Below are positions 13,927 through 17,400 of a stretch of DNA of 17,400 bases, piece by piece; within the stretch, counting starts at the first letter, position 1, and each line of letters opens with the position of its first letter. The position numbers and the translations under genes were made by a program. Source of the DNA: DASVLX01 sp035552275 (lineage in GTDB: Bacteria; Actinomycetota; Actinomycetes; Mycobacteriales; Pseudonocardiaceae); assembly GCA_035552275.1 (NCBI GenBank), contig DASZLR010000190.1:1-17400 (forward strand). The letters are read 5' to 3'. Under the pieces are notes generated by a model that was given only the letters and a program-made list of their open reading frames with translations, ran no database searches and had not been told where the DNA came from.

Positions 13927-14649
13927 GTGCGGATGCTGATCGTGGAGGACGAGGACGGACCCGCGCACGCGCTCACGTCCGCGCTGACTCGACGCGGCTT
14001 CGTGGTGGAGCGCTCGGTGGACGGCTCGGACGCGCTCGACCGACTGGCCGGCATCGAGGTCGTGGTGCTGGATCTCGGCCTGCCGGAGATCGACGGCATC
14101 GAGCTGTGTCGCAAGATCCGCTCGATCAGCGATGTGCCGATCATCGCGGTGACGGGCGTGTTCAAGGACGTGTCCGACCGCATCCTCGGCCTGCACGCGG
14201 GCGCCGACGACTACCTGCTCAAGCCGTTCGACGTGGGCGAGCTGGTGGCCCGGGTGCACGCGGTGATCCGGCGCGGGGGCGGCGCCCACTCGTTAGTCGG
14301 CAACACCGAGGAGTCGATCAAGGTCGGCGACGTGGAGATCCAGCTCAGCCGGCACGAGGTCATCGTGGCCGGCGAGGTGGTCAAGTTGGCGCGCAAGGAG
14401 TTCGCGCTGCTGGTCCTGGTCGCCGAGGCCGGTGGCGCGGTGTGCACCAGGGAGCGCATCCTGGCCGAGGTGTGGCAGGACAGCTCGCCGGCCGGGAACC
14501 GCACCCTGGACGTGCACGTCGGTAACGTGCGCACCAAGTTGGGTCGGCCATGGATCCTGGACACCGTGCGCGGCATCGGATACCGCCTCGGCCGCCCGCC
14601 CGCCGGTGCGGACAGCAGCGGTCCGGCCGGGCCCGGCCAGGACCAGTAA
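13927..14649 (+). CDS. OmpR/PhoB-family response regulator
   Basis: A 240-residue cytoplasmic transcription factor. The N-terminal receiver has the acidic pair Asp8/Glu9, phosphoacceptor Asp49 in VVVLDLGLPEIDG, Thr76 and Lys99 in DDYLLKPFDVGEL. The C-terminal half is a winged-helix DNA-binding domain of the OmpR class, recognised by LARKEFALLVLVAEAGG, RILAEVW, NRTLDVHVGNVRTKLG and the terminal TVRGIGYRL. GTG 13927 is used because GGAAGGGG lies seven bases upstream; an in-frame ATG two codons later is an alternative. The sensor kinase gene starts nine bases after the stop. Its own promoter contains the CTTGAGG direct repeat. Specific regulon unknown; the neighbouring TAXI binding-protein gene is a candidate target. 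The receiver resembles TctD/QseB-like regulators only in general features. Confidence 0.95.
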   Translation: MRMLIVEDEDGPAHALTSALTRRGFVVERSVDGSDALDRLAGIEVVVLDLGLPEIDGIELCRKIRSISDVPIIAVTGVFKDVSDRILGLHAGADDYLLKPFDVGELVARVHAVIRRGGGAHSLVGNTEESIKVGDVEIQLSRHEVIVAGEVVKLARKEFALLVLVAEAGGAVCTRERILAEVWQDSSPAGNRTLDVHVGNVRTKLGRPWILDTVRGIGYRLGRPPAGADSSGPAGPGQDQ

Positions 14650-14658
14650 GGCGGGCGG

Positions 14659-16101
14659 GTGCGCACCAGGCTGCTCGGCATCGCCATCGCGCTGGTGGTG
14701 TTGGTGGTGCTCGGACTCGGTGTGCCGCTGGGCCTGGCGATCGCCGGCGGCGAGGGCCAGAGCCTGTTCGTGGACCGGGTCACCGACACCCAGTTGTTCG
14801 CCTCACTGGCGCAGGGGCCGCTGGCCGAGGGGCAACCCGACGGGCTGACCGACACCCTGGGCCGCTACCAGCAGGTCTATGGCATTCAGGCGGTGGTGCT
14901 GCGGCTGGACGGCACGCCGGTGGCGGGTTCGGCCGCCCCGCCGGTCGATCTGACCGATCCGGTCGTCGCGCAGGCCGTCAAGAACGCCTTGGCCGGCGAG
15001 CCGCCGACTAACCCGCCCACGTTGCTGCCGTGGGATTCCACGCCACTGGTGGTGGCCGAGCCGGTGCTGGTCGGCGGGGAGCTGTCCGGGGTGGCGCTGA
15101 CCGTCTCGTCCACCGCGAACGTCCGGTCGATCATTCTGCGGTACTGGGGCGAGGTAACGGCCGGGGCGATCCTGGGCATCATCATCGGTGTGCTGGTGGC
15201 GCTGGCGCTGGTCCGGTGGATTCTGCGGCCGGTGCGGCAGTTGGACGACGCGACCGCGCGGCTGGCCACCGCGGTGGTCAGCGGCCGGCCGGTCGCTCCG
15301 GTCCGTGGCGCCGGCGAGGGCGGCCCACCCGACCTCCGCGGCCCGCCGGAGCTGCGCCGGCTGTCCCGGTCGTTCGACCAGATGACCGAGACCGTCGTCG
15401 GCGCCCTGGCCGCGCAGCGGACCTTCGTCGCGGACGCGTCGCACCAACTGCGCAATCCCTTGCACGCCTTGCTGTTGCGGCTGCGCAACATGGACGGCCA
15501 GGTCCGCGCGGAGGCGGTCGAGCACCACGGGGCGGCCATCGACCAGGCCCGGCGGTTCGAGGCGATTCTCGATGACCTGCTCACCATGGCCCGCGCGCAG
15601 TCCGACACGGTGCCGCCGGTCGAGGTGAATGTCGGCTCGGTGGTGAAGGCGAAGATCGCCGAGTGGCAGGTGGTCGGGCAGTCCCGGGATGTGTTGCTGG
15701 TGCTGGACGGCGAGCCCGGCGGCCTGGCGGTGGCGCCGGCGCGGGGTCTGGAAACTATGCTGGACGCGTTGCTGGACAACGCGTTGAAGTTCTCCGAGCC
15801 GGGCACCGCGGTCACCGTGGACGTGCGCCGGTCGTCGGATACCGCACCCACTGTGTCGATCGCGGTGCGCGACCACGGACCGGGGATGCGGCCCGAGGAG
15901 TTGACGCGGGCGACCGACCGGTTCTGGCGCAGTCCCACGCATCACAACGTGGTCCGCGGCTCGGGGCTGGGGCTGGCGATCGTGGCGCGCACCGTGGAGC
16001 GGGTGGACGGCCGGGTTCAGCTCGACCTGCCGGATGGCGGCGGCCTGCGGGTCACAGTGACCCTGCCGGCCTCAGACGGTCAGAACTTCGCCGACCGATA
16101 G
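14659..16101 (+). CDS. Sensor histidine kinase
   Basis: A 480-residue inner-membrane kinase paired with the preceding regulator. Transmembrane helix 1 is at about 5-29 and helix 2 at about 164-188, enclosing an extracellular sensor domain of about 135 residues that contains VVLRLDGTPVAGSA, reminiscent of TctE-like N-terminal domains. A HAMP-like linker follows (RWILRPVRQLDDATARLA), interrupted by a Gly/Pro/Arg-rich stretch at about 210-230. The phosphoacceptor is His262 in VADASHQLRNPLHALLLRL. ATP-binding motifs are the N box LLDNALKF (Asn374), DHGPGM at 405-410, DRFWRS, and GSGLGLAIV at 434-442. Start is GTG 14659, preceded by GGCGGGCGG. The 3' end overlaps that of the convergent TAXI gene by 22 bases. 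Ligand unknown. Confidence 0.94.
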   Translation: MRTRLLGIAIALVVLVVLGLGVPLGLAIAGGEGQSLFVDRVTDTQLFASLAQGPLAEGQPDGLTDTLGRYQQVYGIQAVVLRLDGTPVAGSAAPPVDLTDPVVAQAVKNALAGEPPTNPPTLLPWDSTPLVVAEPVLVGGELSGVALTVSSTANVRSIILRYWGEVTAGAILGIIIGVLVALALVRWILRPVRQLDDATARLATAVVSGRPVAPVRGAGEGGPPDLRGPPELRRLSRSFDQMTETVVGALAAQRTFVADASHQLRNPLHALLLRLRNMDGQVRAEAVEHHGAAIDQARRFEAILDDLLTMARAQSDTVPPVEVNVGSVVKAKIAEWQVVGQSRDVLLVLDGEPGGLAVAPARGLETMLDALLDNALKFSEPGTAVTVDVRRSSDTAPTVSIAVRDHGPGMRPEELTRATDRFWRSPTHHNVVRGSGLGLAIVARTVERVDGRVQLDLPDGGGLRVTVTLPASDGQNFADR

Positions 16102-17054
16102 TAGGCGACAGCGCCGTCGTGCAGCGGGATCGGCGCGGTGTAGATGGCCTGCTGGACGTCGATCGATCGGGCCGTCTGGCTGGCCTGGATCAGCTGCGCC
16201 TGCCCGCTGAACACGGCGCCGAGCAGCGCCTGGGCGACGTTGTCGGGCAGCCGGTCGGTGACCAGCAGCAGGTCGGGCACGACGAGCGTGGTCGGCGGTG
16301 GGCCGGTCATGCCGTACACCGAGTCGGGGATCTCGCCCTTGGCATAGATGTTCGGGTTGCCGGCCTGGATCGGCCCGATCAGGTCGGACAGGTCCAGGAT
16401 GCGGAGCTTGCCTTCGGCGGCCTTGGTGGTCAGGCCGGGCGTGGGCAGCCCGCCGGACCAGACGAGCGCGTCGATCCGGCCCCGCAGCAGCGCGCTGATG
16501 GCGCCGTCGAGGCCCAGCGACTGGTTGTTGACGACGTCCTGCGGAGACATCCCGGCGGCCGCCAGCAGCCGCTGCGAGATCAGCGCCACGCCCGAGCCGG
16601 GCGCGCCCATCGACACGGTGTGCCCACGGAGGTCGCCGAACTTCGCGATCGGCTCGTCGGCCCGCACCACGACCTGCACGTAGTCGTCGTAGAGCCGACC
16701 CAGCGCGCGCAGGCCGGGGAAACTGGCGTATCCGGTGTCGGCGGCGTCGGCCGCGCTGATCGCGACGTCCGCGCCGTTGGTCCGGAGCAGCCCGACGTTG
16801 GCCACCGATCCGGAGGTTTTCAGCACGTTCACGTTGACGCCGAGCTGCGCGTCCCACACCGTGCGCAGCCCCACGCCCAGTGGGTAGTACACGCCGTCGG
16901 GGTTGCCGGTGGCCAGGCGCAGCGTCATGCCGGCGTAGCTGGGCCGGTTGTCGGCGACGTACCAGAGCCCGCCCAGCGTCGCCGCGAGCAGCACGACGAC
17001 CACCAGCGCGGTCCAGCGCACCGGCCGGGGGACGCGGCGAAGCACAGGCAGCAC
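16080..17054 (-). CDS. TAXI-family TRAP solute-binding protein, membrane-anchored or secreted
   Basis: A 324-residue protein with a basic N terminus and one hydrophobic segment at about 15-33 (ALVVVVLLAATLGGLWYVA), either an uncleaved anchor or a Sec signal; no lipobox Cys is present. The mature part has the TAXI signature MTLRLATGNPDGVYYPLG, TSGSVANVGLLRTNGADVAI, YVQVVVRADEPIAKFGDLRG, VSMGAPGSGVALISQRLL, and ends with PLHDGAVAYYRSAKF, typical of TAXI C termini. TAXI proteins bind organic acids or amino acids outside the cell for TRAP transporters. No DctQ/DctM-type permease gene is in the window. The gene is convergent with the sensor kinase and overlaps it by 22 bases, a pairing that suggests it presents ligand to the kinase. 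GTG 17054 is the only reasonable in-frame start; the ribosome site is weak. Confidence 0.9.
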   Translation of the reverse strand: MLPVLRRVPRPVRWTALVVVVLLAATLGGLWYVADNRPSYAGMTLRLATGNPDGVYYPLGVGLRTVWDAQLGVNVNVLKTSGSVANVGLLRTNGADVAISAADAADTGYASFPGLRALGRLYDDYVQVVVRADEPIAKFGDLRGHTVSMGAPGSGVALISQRLLAAAGMSPQDVVNNQSLGLDGAISALLRGRIDALVWSGGLPTPGLTTKAAEGKLRILDLSDLIGPIQAGNPNIYAKGEIPDSVYGMTGPPPTTLVVPDLLLVTDRLPDNVAQALLGAVFSGQAQLIQASQTARSIDVQQAIYTAPIPLHDGAVAYYRSAKF

Positions 17055-17159
17055 CCGACCATCGTGCCAGCCCGATCAACCGTCCGTTTGTAGGCTCTTT
17101 TCATCGCTGCGCCCGTGGCGGCTTCGGCACGGGCGATCGCGGTCCGCCATGATGACACC

Positions 17160-17300
17160 GTGGAGTCGCTGCGATCCGGTCAGTGGACCGACGGGTAGGC
17201 CGCCTGGGACGAGTGGGAGACCGGAGGTGAGGCCGAAGTATGGGAGCAGACCGTCGGAGACGGTGTGGATACGGCGCCGCGCCTGAACTCAGCGCCGTGA
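17160..17300 (+). pseudogene. Short coding-like frame broken by one TAG, upstream of miaB
   Basis: Reading from GTG 17160, the frame gives VESLRSGQWTDG, then TAG at 17196-17198, then continues AAWDEWETGGEAEVWEQTVG and ends at TGA 17298-17300. Third codon positions are dominated by G/C on both sides of the TAG, and the Trp/Glu-rich sequence looks like a small soluble protein. If real, it is either a 46-residue gene inactivated by one substitution (for example from TGG, CAG or GAG), or the downstream part starts elsewhere. A competing frame (from ATGATGACACCG at 17150) is short and Arg/Pro-rich, more like a shadow. I recognise no family. Otherwise the 288-bp gap between the TAXI gene and miaB holds only the miaB promoter. 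Confidence 0.35.
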
Positions 17301-17330
17301 TGGCTCTGTCATGACGGGAAACGGACGCTC

Positions 17331-17336
17331 TACCCT
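17331..17336 (+). promoter_or_regulatory. Candidate -10 box for a leaderless miaB transcript
   Basis: TACCCT (TANNNT pattern) is followed by six bases and then GTG 17343, so transcription would start at the start codon. The intervening GGTTAC contains no ribosome site. No convincing -35 element was seen. Confidence 0.5.
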
Positions 17337-17342
17337 GGTTAC

Positions 17343-17400
17343 GTGACAGTCCAGCCGGCCCGGAGCTACCAGATCCGCACCTACGGGTGCCAGATGAACG
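17343..17400 (+). CDS. miaB: tRNA-2-methylthio-N6-dimethylallyladenosine synthase (partial, 5' end only)
   Basis: Only the first 19 codons are in the window: VTVQPARSYQIRTYGCQMN. The motif R-T-Y-G-C-Q-M-N is the opening of the MiaB N-terminal UPF0004 domain, whose Cys is the first ligand of its auxiliary iron-sulfur cluster. MiaB is a radical SAM enzyme that adds a methylthio group to isopentenyladenosine 37 of tRNAs reading UNN codons. Location a few genes after recA-recX is common in actinobacteria (M. tuberculosis has miaB near recA), which supports the call. GTG 17343 is the start; it seems leaderless. The rest of the gene lies past the window. Confidence 0.9.
   Translation, partial: MTVQPARSYQIRTYGCQMN

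Noticed and set aside
16048..16064. Palindrome GGGTCAC-A-GTGACCC inside the kinase 3' end
   Set aside because: Explained by the codons for Val-Thr-Val-Thr in the conserved final strand; no regulatory context.
17150..17286. Plus-strand frame starting ATGATGACACCG before miaB
   Set aside because: Arg/Pro/Gly-rich, no ribosome site, and a coding-like pattern exists in a different frame.
1..17400. CRISPR arrays, tRNA or rRNA genes, insertion sequences
   Set aside because: No regularly spaced repeats, cloverleaf-like segments, transposase motifs or terminal inverted repeats were seen on either strand.

Overview
The window is a high-GC chromosomal segment of an actinomycete, most likely in or near Pseudonocardiaceae. 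This rests on strong G/C preference at third codon positions, frequent GTG starts, a CGAAC-N4-GTTCG LexA box, candidate leaderless starts, and actinobacterial families such as DUF3046, large Lhr and an Sdh1-type succinate dehydrogenase. The genus cannot be fixed from the sequence. Most of the window is ordinary core genome, with one small accessory-looking pair near 8.4-9.6 kb.

Layout. Positions 1-5730, minus strand: a small 42-aa membrane protein, the large helicase Lhr, and the 5' part of coaA (pantothenate kinase), closely packed. Positions 5769-8352, plus strand: DUF3046 protein, DinB/DUF664 protein, recA behind an SOS box, and recX. Positions 8384-9630, minus strand: a previously untracked 37-aa Asp-rich peptide whose stop overlaps the start of a protein-isoaspartate-methyltransferase-like enzyme. 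Positions 9899-13818, plus strand: a small conserved protein followed by sdhC, sdhA and sdhB of an Sdh1-type succinate dehydrogenase. Positions 13927-16101, plus strand: an OmpR-type response regulator and its sensor kinase. Positions 16080-17054, minus strand: a TAXI-family solute-binding protein convergent with the kinase. From 17343, plus strand: the first 19 codons of miaB.

How the genes work together. Lhr, RecA and RecX form a DNA-repair neighbourhood with a clear LexA operator at recA. The sdh operon is a complete complex II. The kinase, regulator and lone TAXI binding protein look like a ligand-sensing module, since no TRAP permease lies in the window. The most promising candidate for an undescribed system is the 37-aa acidic peptide translationally coupled to the isoaspartate-type methyltransferase. 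It resembles two-gene peptide-modification loci (imiditide/pamtide type), but has an acidic sequence with no evident leader. Other points of interest are two sharply bounded AT-rich codon patches inside recA, an operator-like palindrome in the divergent region before the sdh genes, an 11-bp-period direct repeat before the response regulator, and a short coding-like frame broken by one TAG upstream of miaB.
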